Positions 49,072-59,308 of a stretch of 64,000 bases of DNA are shown here, in pieces. The position numbers were made by a program, and so were the translations under genes. The notes beneath the pieces were generated by a model that was not told where the DNA came from, did not search any database, and saw only the letters and a program-made list of their open reading frames with translations. The stretch lies in contig WSYJ01000009.1 of NCBI GenBank assembly GCA_020186115.1, positions 124,001-188,000 on the forward strand, given 5' to 3'. Position 1 is the first letter of the stretch; the number at the start of each line of letters is the position of its first letter. The stretch is from Histomonas meleagridis (taxonomy: Eukaryota; Parabasalia; Tritrichomonadida; Dientamoebidae).

Positions 49072-51621
49072 CTATAAACCAATATTTTTACGAAGTTTTA
49101 TAAAGTTAAGGAAATATTGTCTTCCCTGCGCTTTGCGATCTCTTGGTCTTTGGTTCATTAACACCATAAAGTAATCATTTAACATTTGTTGTGTAGCGCC
49201 GAATTGTTGTAATGTTGCACAAATTAATTGTTTTGCATTTTCTTCGTTAATCTGTAACAATTTCAAATGGAAGTTCATAATTTTTTCGCAAATCTTAAAC
49301 CAATCGTTTGAATTTGGGTCGAATTTATTTGTATTAAAGAAATTAAGCATTAAAGGCGACAACATTGTTGCAATATTTATATCTATTTTCGCGATTGATG
49401 TCACAATGTTTACTGCGTATTGCATTAATTTCGGTATATCAAAACGTCTTTCGAAGATATCCTTAATAAATGCAATTAATACGTTAATTGTTTGTTGATT
49501 AAAACATTGTGGAGAAATATTTAATAATTTTGCACAGAATTGTAAGAATTTATAAATCATTTCCATAATTTCTTGATGTTCATCACTCATATATAATAAT
49601 TCACCAACATTATTAAAAGTAGAAATATTAACATTCATTAATAATTCCAAGCATTGACTAATCCATGTGTTATCACGTTGAGGATCAATTAAAGCAAATA
49701 ATGCTTCTGATATTGCAGTAATTGATTTAACGCCAATATTAGATATCGATGCAATTGCATTAGCTATAATTGGAATAGATAAATAACTTAATGATGAAAA
49801 TGAACTATGTATATATAATGAAAATAATTCATCTTCGTTTATACATATGTTAAACATATCTTGTAAATATTTAGCAATGACATTAATATATGGAGCGTTT
49901 TCTTCGAATTTTAAAAATTTAATAAATGATAATATGACAATAAATGATTGATATTGGTTTCCATTTTCGGATAAAAATTTATTTAAATATTGAAATGATT
50001 CAATAAAGATTTGTGTTTTGTTTTCATTATTTAAACTACTTATTAATATCGCTGCTGCTGATACAAGTGATTGATTACATGTCTGAATGAAATTATATAT
50101 ATGAACAGGTTCAAATGTAATTCGTTTTGATAATTTCTTTACAAACAAAACAATACTTTCTGATATGGATTCTTTAACAAGTGGATTTTCAGATCCAACT
50201 AATATTGTATTTAGATCAGAAAATATTTGTGTGATTTGTTGTTCATTAAAAGATTCATTTACAGCTACAAATAAACTGATTATATCTGTGATACAAAATA
50301 AATGAAGTGCTTCAATAGAATTAGGTGAAATTTTTAATATAGGATAAAACCCATTTATAAAAGTTCCAATAATCTCTTTAACAAATGGATCTTTGGTAAT
50401 CATCACATTAAATATAGTATGAATAATTGCTGCTGCTCGTGGCATATTAGAATAAAAGTCATTTTGTACAGCAATTTGTGATAATGATGTTGACGTAACT
50501 TTGATGTTTGTCATCATCGTGGAATGTAATATCATTGTTAACTTTTCACCATAATCAATAACTTTGATGACTTCATTCTTAGGAAGTTTCTGGAAATAGA
50601 GTTCAAAACGATTTAATGCTGAATCAAGTATTACTTGATCATACTTTGGATATGTTTTAATAGCTTCTAATATAAATGGTGTAACAGCTTCACTTACATC
50701 ATTACTTTCATAACCAAAAAAATTAAGCGCAAGCCATAGATAACTATCAAATAAAGGCGTTTGTATGATCTCTAATCCGGCGGTGTTAATTGCATTTGAT
50801 AATGAAAATAATAATGAATCTGAAATATCATAACGCTCATTAATAGCATTTACAATTGCTGGTAAATTAATGCTACTAAGAAGTTGTTGCTTGTTCTCTA
50901 TTGGCATGCCACGTGAGGCTAGAGAATTAAAGATATCAAGTGAATCTTTGATAAGTTCTAAATGATTAAAACCGTTCAAAAATGAATTCAAACCGTTCGG
51001 ATTCATAAGGTAATTGATGTTGATCCATTTACAAAAGTGTGCAAAGCAATGGAAAGCTACTTTATCACCAGTACTCATCTTGTTAATAAGGAAATTGGCT
51101 ACTATTTGTTCTGTGCCGGTTTGACGCATTTGATTTTTGATACGATTGTAAATATTGTTGTCTTCGCCTGTAAGAAAAGAGGCGTAATCACACAAGGCTT
51201 CAAGGAAGTAGAGAATATCTTGTTCTGGATTTTGGATTTCTTGTTCCCAAAAATTAGGCCAAAATTGAGGATATGAATTCCACATAAAGGCAACTTGAGC
51301 ATCGGCAAGAGATTTTACAAAAATTATGTTGTTTCTTTGGGCTTGTTGAACTTTTGGATCAAATAAAATGACTTGAAGAGATCGTAAAATCTCGCCTGGT
51401 AAGTTAGCAAAACGAACACGACACGCCGCACGAAAGATATTTAATGAGAACATTATAAGTTGAAAATTTGTTTGACTTGGATATTCTGATATTGCCCATT
51501 GAAGACCTTCTGGTGAATTTTGAAAGTCTGTTGCAAATTGACCTGCTTCGTTACGGACTTCATTTGGAATTCTTGGATCTTGACTATAAAGGATGAGGAT
51601 TTTTTCTGTTGGATCAGCCAT
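49072..51621 (-). CDS. Exportin-T-like karyopherin
   Basis: About 849 residues from ATG 51621 (M-A-D-P-T-E-K). The frame is open further upstream to a TTG at 51678 and beyond without an ATG, so a few N-terminal residues may be lost or the start shifted. The protein is a HEAT-repeat solenoid throughout. The N-terminal third has Y-P-Q-F-W-P-N-F-W-E (the Y-P-x-x-W-x-x-F signature of exportins), F-L-E-A-L-C-D-Y, F-C-K-W-I-N-I-N-Y-L and S-L-A-S-R-G-M-P-I-E-N-K. These align best in order with exportin-T/Los1, which carries mature tRNA from nucleus to cytoplasm with Ran-GTP. Length is somewhat below the usual 950-1000. Another exportin (for example Xpo5 or Xpo1 type) cannot be fully excluded. Confidence 0.75.
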   Translation of the reverse strand: MADPTEKILILYSQDPRIPNEVRNEAGQFATDFQNSPEGLQWAISEYPSQTNFQLIMFSLNIFRAACRVRFANLPGEILRSLQVILFDPKVQQAQRNNIIFVKSLADAQVAFMWNSYPQFWPNFWEQEIQNPEQDILYFLEALCDYASFLTGEDNNIYNRIKNQMRQTGTEQIVANFLINKMSTGDKVAFHCFAHFCKWININYLMNPNGLNSFLNGFNHLELIKDSLDIFNSLASRGMPIENKQQLLSSINLPAIVNAINERYDISDSLLFSLSNAINTAGLEIIQTPLFDSYLWLALNFFGYESNDVSEAVTPFILEAIKTYPKYDQVILDSALNRFELYFQKLPKNEVIKVIDYGEKLTMILHSTMMTNIKVTSTSLSQIAVQNDFYSNMPRAAAIIHTIFNVMITKDPFVKEIIGTFINGFYPILKISPNSIEALHLFCITDIISLFVAVNESFNEQQITQIFSDLNTILVGSENPLVKESISESIVLFVKKLSKRITFEPVHIYNFIQTCNQSLVSAAAILISSLNNENKTQIFIESFQYLNKFLSENGNQYQSFIVILSFIKFLKFEENAPYINVIAKYLQDMFNICINEDELFSLYIHSSFSSLSYLSIPIIANAIASISNIGVKSITAISEALFALIDPQRDNTWISQCLELLMNVNISTFNNVGELLYMSDEHQEIMEMIYKFLQFCAKLLNISPQCFNQQTINVLIAFIKDIFERRFDIPKLMQYAVNIVTSIAKIDINIATMLSPLMLNFFNTNKFDPNSNDWFKICEKIMNFHLKLLQINEENAKQLICATLQQFGATQQMLNDYFMVLMNQRPRDRKAQGRQYFLNFIKLRKNIGL

Positions 51622-51678
51622 ATGGGCATGAATAACGTTATCAAAAAGTGAATTTGAATTATTAAGTAAATCAATCAA

Positions 51679-52011
51679 ATTAAATCCGTTATATATGAAC
51701 CAAAAAAATCGAAGATTACATTTATATAAATATATATATATATAATCTTATACAAGAAAGACTGAGAAAGCGTCTACATTAGGTGTTTAATATGTAAGCA
51801 CATGCAATATTATATCACTGGATATCATTACGTGCTAAATTTTGTAATACATATAGCATTGACTAATTTTTGAAAATCATGTCAGCAATTCTAGAAAATT
51901 AAAAAATATGAATTAATTTATTAAAACATTTTAAAATTCAAATTCTCAAATTTGATTGTAATAGAACAATTTACAAGATAATCTCAAAATTTAAAAAAAC
52001 AAGTTGAACGT
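51679..52011. other. Divergent intergenic region, 333 bp
   Basis: Between exportin-like and WDR11-like genes. Contains an (AT)n run at 51724-51744 and ATCTCAAAAT about 25 bp before ATG 52012. No gene seen. Confidence 0.4.
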
Positions 52012-54888
52012 ATGTCATCTTTTTTTATGTTCGAGAGTTCATGTTTTGAAAGAAAGCGAAATAATGGCATTAGCCAAAACATTGAATTAAGTTGGACATT
52101 GTCAAAAAGTTTAACGGGGCGCCCCGATTCCACTTCGTCCAACTGGGCGCTTCGAATTTTAATGGAACCTGTTGAGGAAATACAATCCCAAATACAGCCA
52201 CATTTTACAACAGAATATCATAATGAAAATAGGAGATGTATTGATTGGGATTCTAGTGGATTAATTGCATATGCAACTGGAACATGTGTAAATCTTTCTT
52301 ATGCACAAAATAGCAAACTTACCCATATACATTCAATTGAAATAGCTCCTTATACAATTTCTTCTCTTCGTTTTCATCCTACAAATCGAACAATTGCAAT
52401 TGGAGATTCAAGCGGGAGACTTTTTTTATGGGAAATTGATAATCGCAGATTCATTGCATCAGCAAAGCCACTGCTTTCCAAAGCAGACATGATCACCTGT
52501 ATTCAATGGAAAGATGATTTAATTATTGCTTTATTAAGTTCCAAAAAATTAGTTTCTGTAAAGTATACAAGAGGCAGTAAAACTGATAAGTTAATTAATT
52601 TTTCCATTATTTGGAAAATTACTTTACCTCGAAATTTTACAGATTTTTCATTTGACCCATTTTTTGAAAATCGAATTCTTTTTTACGGGTATCAAAACAT
52701 TTTTTCAATATATTCAAGTAGTTCCATACAAGAAGCTCCTGTATCATTTCTTGAAGAAATTGAGCTAAATCAAAAATCACATATCAAAGACGCGCAATGG
52801 TCATTTCATCTCCCAAACTTCATATTAATTTTGGTTGAGCGAGACATGTTCTTTTTTAATATAGAAAGTCGATCACTTATTCCATTAATTGATCCCAAAT
52901 CAATCATTTCCGAATTTCTTTTTATAACACAATTCCAAGATGACCACACCAAATTCATTACTTTCCATAAACATAACGTAATATCAATATATGAAATGCG
53001 AAAGAACATGTACACAGTCAAAGCTAACATCCAATGTAAACTTTCGAATTCAACTCCGGTTTCAGCGGTTTTAAGTCCGTTAAACGATAGATACTTAACG
53101 GTCTTCTATGATCCTATCGGTCTTTCATTTTTTGATTTGAAAAAAACGCGTATTACATCAATTGATCCAACATTTCCATCTGAAATTACTTCGTATGATA
53201 GTGATGGCACATGGTATGTCTTAGGAACCAAGACAGGGTATCTTATTTTTGGCAATTTATATGATACTATTGATATGAAACGTTTTAAAGTTTCAACGGA
53301 ACCGATTACATTTCTCTTATATGATACACCTAAACTCCGTGTTTATTGGCAAACCAATAAAGACATTGGAATTGTTGATCTTGGCACGCGTAAAGTTACA
53401 ACATTTAAATCGCATGGTACAATCATTAAATGTTATGGTTCACATCATGGCGCAATTATAGTTCAACGTGACTCGCATGTATTAGGGATATTTATCGAGG
53501 GCAAAGAGCGTCCATTAATACTTAAATCGGAGATCATTGATTTATCAATTGATGAAATGTATTCTAATCAAAAATCGGGAAAATTTTATGTGTTACAACG
53601 AGATCATACAGTAATGTTTTACACATATTCATTAGATGGGATACAATTTGTTGGCGGCATTAGGCCACGTCAAATCGAAGGCGAAGTATTAAGTTTAGCG
53701 ACATTTAATGAGTTATTTGTAATAGGTTATAACGATGGTTCGATTAAGTTTTATAATTCTAATACACAAGAATCAAGTCATGAACATTTAAATTTGTTTG
53801 GACTTCAATCATTACAATTTGGTATATATAATAACATATTATTTGGTATATCGAATGGCCGCACATTATTTAAGTATGAAAACAAAACTATTAATATTTG
53901 CCCATATTTAATCCAAAGTTATAAAGTCATTAACAATTCATTGTTATTGATAAAAACTATCGATAGCATCGTTAAGTTTATACGTATTTCTGATTGGAAA
54001 CAAATCAGTAACAACTCTAAATATTTACCTGCGCCGACTGAAGATGAAAACATTATAAATTATATTAGAAATAGAAAAGAAAATCAATGCTATTCATCTT
54101 TGGCACGTGATTCATGGATATATCTGAACAAAAGAAATGAAACTATAATGAGATTACACACTAAATATTGCACAGGGAAAAATGGAGAATTCGAAAAATT
54201 ATATTTGCAATTCTATAGAAACATTATCGAAAATGATATAAACATAATCAAAAAATTGAAATTTTCATCCTTAATATTTCTGGGTGATTTTAAAGAAGCA
54301 GCGGAATTGTTATTCGATCCTGATCCTTCTAAAGAAAACTTTTTATACCTTTCGATATATTCCATAATGTTATTAATGATTAATAATAATAAAAATGAAT
54401 TGGACGAGAACGTTAAAATGCAATTGAAAACAACAGCGATGTCACTTTTCTCAATGAAAATGTATGAAGAAGGATCGTTCCTATTGAAGATTGCCGGTTA
54501 TGATAAGGAAGCGGCCGTTTATTTGATGGAAGATAATATGTATTCGATTAGTTATAAGTTTATTAGAAATATGAATAATGTTGAAGACCATAAAGAATTG
54601 TTGATAATTTTGGGATGCAAATGGTGGAAAGTTGGAAATGCTAAATTTGCTATTCCAATGTTTGCAGGTGCTGAACAATTTCATCCAGTTTTGTATATAA
54701 TGTTCGCAAGTGGAATGATAGTGGACGTGTATTTCTTAATGAAAAAAGTCAAAGAAAATGGTTTGCTGAAACCTTTAAATGAAAAGTTCAAAAAATTAAT
54801 ACCACAACTAACTGAACTTGACCAGCTTTGCATGATTATAGAGCAACAATTTAATATTCTGTTGAAAAAATTGGGAATTAATAAATAA
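52012..54888 (+). CDS. WD40-repeat protein, WDR11-like
   Basis: 958 residues, intact, from ATG 52012. WD40-type blades run through the first 650 residues. The opening blade has R-R-C-I-D-W-D-S-S-G-L-I-A-Y-A-T-G, like the W-G-W-Q-G-L-I-A-Y-G opening of WDR11; a later blade has L-R-F-H-P-T-N-R-T-I-A-I-G-D-S-S-G-R-L-F. The last 250 residues are helical (F-L-G-D-F-K-E-A-A-E-L-L-F-D), fitting the alpha-solenoid that follows the propellers in WDR11. WDR11 works with FAM91A1 in tethering endosome-derived vesicles at the trans-Golgi and has been linked to ciliary traffic. The first 60 residues are variable. The family call is from blade order and overall plan; other two-propeller trafficking proteins are possible. 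Confidence 0.7.
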   Translation: MSSFFMFESSCFERKRNNGISQNIELSWTLSKSLTGRPDSTSSNWALRILMEPVEEIQSQIQPHFTTEYHNENRRCIDWDSSGLIAYATGTCVNLSYAQNSKLTHIHSIEIAPYTISSLRFHPTNRTIAIGDSSGRLFLWEIDNRRFIASAKPLLSKADMITCIQWKDDLIIALLSSKKLVSVKYTRGSKTDKLINFSIIWKITLPRNFTDFSFDPFFENRILFYGYQNIFSIYSSSSIQEAPVSFLEEIELNQKSHIKDAQWSFHLPNFILILVERDMFFFNIESRSLIPLIDPKSIISEFLFITQFQDDHTKFITFHKHNVISIYEMRKNMYTVKANIQCKLSNSTPVSAVLSPLNDRYLTVFYDPIGLSFFDLKKTRITSIDPTFPSEITSYDSDGTWYVLGTKTGYLIFGNLYDTIDMKRFKVSTEPITFLLYDTPKLRVYWQTNKDIGIVDLGTRKVTTFKSHGTIIKCYGSHHGAIIVQRDSHVLGIFIEGKERPLILKSEIIDLSIDEMYSNQKSGKFYVLQRDHTVMFYTYSLDGIQFVGGIRPRQIEGEVLSLATFNELFVIGYNDGSIKFYNSNTQESSHEHLNLFGLQSLQFGIYNNILFGISNGRTLFKYENKTINICPYLIQSYKVINNSLLLIKTIDSIVKFIRISDWKQISNNSKYLPAPTEDENIINYIRNRKENQCYSSLARDSWIYLNKRNETIMRLHTKYCTGKNGEFEKLYLQFYRNIIENDINIIKKLKFSSLIFLGDFKEAAELLFDPDPSKENFLYLSIYSIMLLMINNNKNELDENVKMQLKTTAMSLFSMKMYEEGSFLLKIAGYDKEAAVYLMEDNMYSISYKFIRNMNNVEDHKELLIILGCKWWKVGNAKFAIPMFAGAEQFHPVLYIMFASGMIVDVYFLMKKVKENGLLKPLNEKFKKLIPQLTELDQLCMIIEQQFNILLKKLGINK

Positions 54889-55217
54889 AATATTTTATTT
54901 GTTAGAATTAATAAATATTTTATATAATTTATTTGATTTTAAAACTAAATTTTTAATAATGTTTTGTGTATGACAAATAAAGAGATAACAATCTGATTTA
55001 TTTAAATTATTTTTTGTAAGTAAAAAGCATATAGCAATATACCGAGCAATATAAAATATTAATGGAAAGATTTCAAATGGAATGACTGATAATCAGGTTT
55101 AATGATTATATGTTAGTCTTAAACAAGTTTTGTCTGCATAATTATCTTCCATCAATATAAACATCTCAAAAATTGTTACATGTAAAGACGTTTATGTGTA
55201 CGTTAATTTAATTTGTA
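54889..55217. other. Intergenic, 329 bp
   Basis: Between two plus-strand genes. ATCTCAAAAATTG at about 55165 may be the initiator of the LRRC56-like gene. No other feature seen. Confidence 0.4.
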
Positions 55218-56072
55218 ATGCTTACTCACGTTACTCTATTTTTTGATGATACCAAGGAAGAGATACATGCAGATGACCTTTTTTCTTTTAATTCAAGCCG
55301 TGATTTTACAAAATTATCATCCTTAGAAGCTATTGTAGATTTACGAGAGTTATCTCTTTCATTTCTTGGTGATACCTTCCCTAACATGAAAAAGCTTCGA
55401 TTGAGTAACTCCATTATTCCAAGTATCCGAGATATTGGCTGTACTTTAGTTAACTTGCGATATCTTTCTTTAGCTCGCTGTAATATCACATCTTTAGATG
55501 GAATTTCAACTCTTTCTCAAAATCTCGAAGAGCTTTATCTTGCTTTTAACAATATTTCAGATCTTTTTGAACTTATGGGCATGGAAAAACTTCGAATTTT
55601 AGATCTAGAAGATAACAAAATCACAAACATCAACAACATTGAAGTTCTTCAATTATGTAGTAGGCTAAAAGCAATTACGTTAGCAGGAAATCCAGCAGCA
55701 CAAATACCAGATTACAAAGAAACAGTATCAAAACTTCTTCCTCAGCTTATATATCTTGATGAAAAGCGAATAAAGCCCAGAGAGCATTCGCCAAGACCTT
55801 CTCGAGCTGAAAGGAAAGTGCAAATTGATTCACCGCTTAAAACTAAACAAAAGTCTGAACCTCTCTCGCCACATGTTTCATCTCATGTTAACTATGGTTC
55901 ACTTGCATTCAAAGACCCTATTGTATCCGAAATGATGAGAGATAAAATCGAAGAAAGACCAACAACTGCAAACCCACATTATGGGAGAGAGCTTCAACAG
56001 CCCAGCCCAAAGAAGAGCCAAAAATCTGTTCCAAAGATTATACGTCCGGTTTCTTCAAAAGCAAAACGATAA
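55218..56072 (+). CDS. LRRC56: LRRC56/ODA8-like leucine-rich-repeat protein
   Basis: 284 residues from ATG 55218. Five or so SDS22-type leucine-rich repeats fill residues about 45-185. F-P-N-M-K-K-L-R-L-S-N-S-I-I-P-S starts the block, followed by L-R-Y-L-S-L-A-R-C-N-I-T, L-D-G-I, L-E-E-L-Y-L-A-F-N-N-I-S-D-L, L-D-L-E-D-N-K-I, and L-Q-L-C-S-R-L closing with A-G-N-P. This order, especially I-P-S-I-R-D-I-G followed by L-A-R-C-N and L-Q-L-C, matches LRRC56, the counterpart of Chlamydomonas ODA8. That protein is needed for maturation or transport of outer dynein arms into flagella, so a role in the trichomonad flagella fits. The tail (190-284) is basic and Ser/Pro-rich and probably disordered. Confidence 0.85.
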   Translation: MLTHVTLFFDDTKEEIHADDLFSFNSSRDFTKLSSLEAIVDLRELSLSFLGDTFPNMKKLRLSNSIIPSIRDIGCTLVNLRYLSLARCNITSLDGISTLSQNLEELYLAFNNISDLFELMGMEKLRILDLEDNKITNINNIEVLQLCSRLKAITLAGNPAAQIPDYKETVSKLLPQLIYLDEKRIKPREHSPRPSRAERKVQIDSPLKTKQKSEPLSPHVSSHVNYGSLAFKDPIVSEMMRDKIEERPTTANPHYGRELQQPSPKKSQKSVPKIIRPVSSKAKR

Positions 56073-56701
56073 TATTCATAATGGTTATTCGTATTTAAAA
56101 TATTTGTTAATAAAACAATATTAAAACATTTTAAATATTTAAAAAATATTGATTGATTTTGTACAAGCATTTTTAATTCAAATATAAATACTAGCAGCTA
56201 TGTTCTTTCAAATAAACATATATCTTTTATATTTCTTTAATAATGGATAAATGAATAGTGAGTCAATGTTTAATCAATGGAAGGGTTACTACAATAACTT
56301 AGATAGAAAAATTTATCGTATTTAGGTCACATTACTTGAAATCACTTTTAATAACAGTTCTTTGATATAAGCAATATAATTTGTAAAAATTGGTATAATA
56401 ATTAATATTTTTGATTGCATAATATTGTCATCTTTGAACAAAGAATTCTCAATCTCACAAAACTATATAACCACTTTCAATGCAAATAATTATCCAATTA
56501 TAAGCAAATCACAACCAATACCCGCAACATCATTCCTTAAATTTTTCACGATAATGCTCTTGTTTTCAGCGCAAAGCAATTCAAACAAAAAGACATTTTA
56601 AGGTAAATTAGATGTAAAAGATCAGAACTATCTTAAGATAATTAATATTCGAAAACGGAATTCATTTCTTTACCAAAATCACATTTAATACGAACGTTTA
56701 T
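56073..56701. other. Convergent intergenic region, 629 bp
   Basis: AT-rich, no open frame of note, no RNA gene or repeat recognised. Confidence 0.45.
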
Positions 56702-58858
56702 TCAGTCTCTGCAAGTATCTGCGGAGAGTTTCTTTAATAGTCTCTTCAAGTCGTTAGAGAACGCGCTCCACTTTCCTGCTGTTTCCTTCAGCACCTCTAT
56801 TGACCCCCTCATTCTTGATCTTGACGAGGAGCCCGATCTGGAGTCAGACCTACTTCCTGAGCTTCTTCTTCTTCTGCTGCTTGTTGACGACGTTTTCCTT
56901 TGCTCCACTTGCCCGAGCGCGAGTGGCGTCACCTTATTATTTTGCAACTCTTTGCACACGCTTTCGCTCCACGCGGACATAGCGTCCAACTCTTTGATTG
57001 CCTTATTTAAGGCGATACTTTCGCATCCAATCGAAGACTTTGACAACAATGTAATTGCTTCTGATATTTGTCGTAAATGTTCTTTACCTTCGCCGGATAA
57101 CTTTTGCATGTTTTCATATGAAACTGGTAATGTGACTGATGACATCGCTGTACTTCGCATGTTCTTATCATTGGAATAATCATTGATCTCTCGGAAACGT
57201 GAAACTAATACTTCTTCACATTTGTTATAATATTGAAGACATATTTCACGTGTGTCATAACTCGATTGTTGTTGGAACTTATGAACTTTCCATAATTGAT
57301 CTTGATTAGAAAGTATTAACTTCTTTAAACTTGTATACATTTGAAGTTTTTGAGTGAGTTCAGTATTAAGTTCTTGGATTTGTTCTTTAAGTATTGTGAT
57401 CTTCTCTGATAATTGTTGTGATGCACACATCGTTTCATTTGTTTTGTTGACGTTAACTTCTTCGACATTACTATCAATCGATTGCTTTAAAAGTGTTAAT
57501 ATTTCAATGCGATTTGATAAACTTTCTGCTTCTTGAGTGGCTGTTTCTTCATATTCTTTAAGTTGTTTGCGTTGATCTAAGATTTGTAATATCGATTCAT
57601 GAACATTTGGTTCTTCAAAATTTGGTATTTCATATTTAATTTCAGTGATCTTCTTCTTAAGTGAGAAACAAAAGTTAGCAAGTTTCGTCATGGAATGATA
57701 ATTCTTTTCGATTTGTTCTATGGAATGAATCTTATCTTCTGTCCCAAGACCATTAGATGCTATAAGTTGACGAAGACGTTTCTTCATATCTTTGACTACT
57801 TTACGTTCTTTGGCTACTTGTAACAAAATTGGTGGTGTAAGACCTTTGAAGATATTCACCCCAGAACGTAAGTTTCGCTCTAAAAAGCGAATGTATTCAG
57901 GGTTATCACAAGAAAAGGTGTCAAATTTGTTTTGAAAGATTTTATAAACTATGATTTGTGAAAGATCAATACCAACCATTGAGAATGAACCAGGGTCTTT
58001 AGGGTTCTTAAAACAAAAGAATGGCTCAAAAGGATTAAGTTTTGGAGATGATAATGGAATCCATATCTTATGTCCGAAATGAAACATCATTAACTCTTTG
58101 ATGTTTTTCTCTGGACTTCGATTCCCGGAAACCATTAGAAGATCAAAACAATGTGTAACATTAACACAATCGACATCAGCGTTGTGATAATCTGTTTCCA
58201 CTTTTTCAATGCTTTTTGATTCAATGTCAACAAGAATTATGTCCGAATTTACTTTCTTTTGCTCGTTATAGCCACCTATGAGGCAAACTTTGTTGTCTGG
58301 TAATTGTGTAAGAGAATGATTATAGAATTTGAAGTTGAAATCAAAATCAATTTTGGTGACAACATTTGTTGTGCAATTGAGTACATAAAAATCATCAAAT
58401 ACTTGATCCTCATAACGCCCTCCACATATTACAAGATTCCCATTCGGATCACCTGTAGCTCCATGAAATGCTCTTTGTGAAATGGATGTTGTAATATATG
58501 TCCATCTCTCGCTTAACTTATCTTGTGTTGGGTGGAAAATCCATGCATCATTGAAGTAAATGCCATTTTCATCCAAACCCCCAAAAAATAAAATACTTTG
58601 TTTAACAACTGACATTGATTGGCCATAACGTCGCTTGAAAGGAAGAAGTGGATCTTGTTGCCATGAATATGTATGTCCAGGAGATGATAAATCAACATAA
58701 TAAAGAACTCCATTTGATGAATAAAAAAGAGTTTGATTAACAAAGCAAATATTATAAGAATATGGAATAAGAGGTGATTGTTCTGTGTTGTCTTCAGGAA
58801 TCTTTAGTTCGGGCTTGTTTTCGAGTGTAATAGTGGTGACTTGGGTGTCTGATGACAT
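56702..58858 (-). CDS. Kelch-repeat protein with coiled-coil tail
   Basis: 718 residues from ATG 58858. Kelch blades are visible at residues about 80-330: S-I-L-F-F-G-G-L-D-E-N-G, N-L-V-I-C-G-G-R-Y-E-D-Q-V-F-D-D-F-Y-V, and K-V-C-L-I-G-G-Y-N-E-Q, each with the double glycine. From about residue 345 to 620 the sequence is helical with heptad character (R-Q-L-K-E-Y-E-E-T-A, I-T-I-L-K-E-Q-I-Q-E-L). Near the C-terminus is a Ser/Arg-rich patch (S-S-R-R-R-R-S-S-G-S-R-S), then a short helix ending C-R-D. Kelch plus coiled-coil proteins of this type in protists are usually scaffolds. No BTB or catalytic domain is seen. TTGTCACTTTTC sits just before the start. Base composition rises in GC at the 3' end. 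Confidence 0.82.
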   Translation of the reverse strand: MSSDTQVTTITLENKPELKIPEDNTEQSPLIPYSYNICFVNQTLFYSSNGVLYYVDLSSPGHTYSWQQDPLLPFKRRYGQSMSVVKQSILFFGGLDENGIYFNDAWIFHPTQDKLSERWTYITTSISQRAFHGATGDPNGNLVICGGRYEDQVFDDFYVLNCTTNVVTKIDFDFNFKFYNHSLTQLPDNKVCLIGGYNEQKKVNSDIILVDIESKSIEKVETDYHNADVDCVNVTHCFDLLMVSGNRSPEKNIKELMMFHFGHKIWIPLSSPKLNPFEPFFCFKNPKDPGSFSMVGIDLSQIIVYKIFQNKFDTFSCDNPEYIRFLERNLRSGVNIFKGLTPPILLQVAKERKVVKDMKKRLRQLIASNGLGTEDKIHSIEQIEKNYHSMTKLANFCFSLKKKITEIKYEIPNFEEPNVHESILQILDQRKQLKEYEETATQEAESLSNRIEILTLLKQSIDSNVEEVNVNKTNETMCASQQLSEKITILKEQIQELNTELTQKLQMYTSLKKLILSNQDQLWKVHKFQQQSSYDTREICLQYYNKCEEVLVSRFREINDYSNDKNMRSTAMSSVTLPVSYENMQKLSGEGKEHLRQISEAITLLSKSSIGCESIALNKAIKELDAMSAWSESVCKELQNNKVTPLALGQVEQRKTSSTSSRRRRSSGSRSDSRSGSSSRSRMRGSIEVLKETAGKWSAFSNDLKRLLKKLSADTCRD

Positions 58859-59308
58859 TTCTGAAAAGTGACAAAATTTGTTTGGGTTGTTAACGGTCGT
58901 TTATATTTATTTATTCTTTGAGTAATTATCTAAAAGATAAATAAGTCTTTACTTGAAGAAAATGATCTTTCTAAAAGATAAATATTGGGATGTTTATGAA
59001 AGCATTAATAGGCGTTAGTAATCCAAAGATGATTTTTTTTTGATTTGGAATTTCAACTATTGAATTAAATTCTATTTTCAAAAATCATAAGATCATATTA
59101 GATATATTTAAGAAATCAGATAAGATAGTAAGAGCAATATGTTTCAAAGATAGGCATCGTATTAATTTGTCATTTTAATGAATATAATTCCATTTTTTGC
59201 TGTTTCCTCAACCGAGCGATAAAAAAATTTAATCGAATTTTGATCGGCATATTCAATTCTTATCATTCCAAATTCAATTGCAATTTGGTTGGTCTTGGTA
59301 GTTTTAAT
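58859..59308. other. Divergent intergenic region, 450 bp
   Basis: Between kelch (minus) and V-ATPase c (plus) genes. CTTATCATTCC at about 59255-59267 is the nearest initiator-like site for the plus gene. A repeated CTAAAAGATAAAT motif occurs at about 58930 and 58971. Confidence 0.4.
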
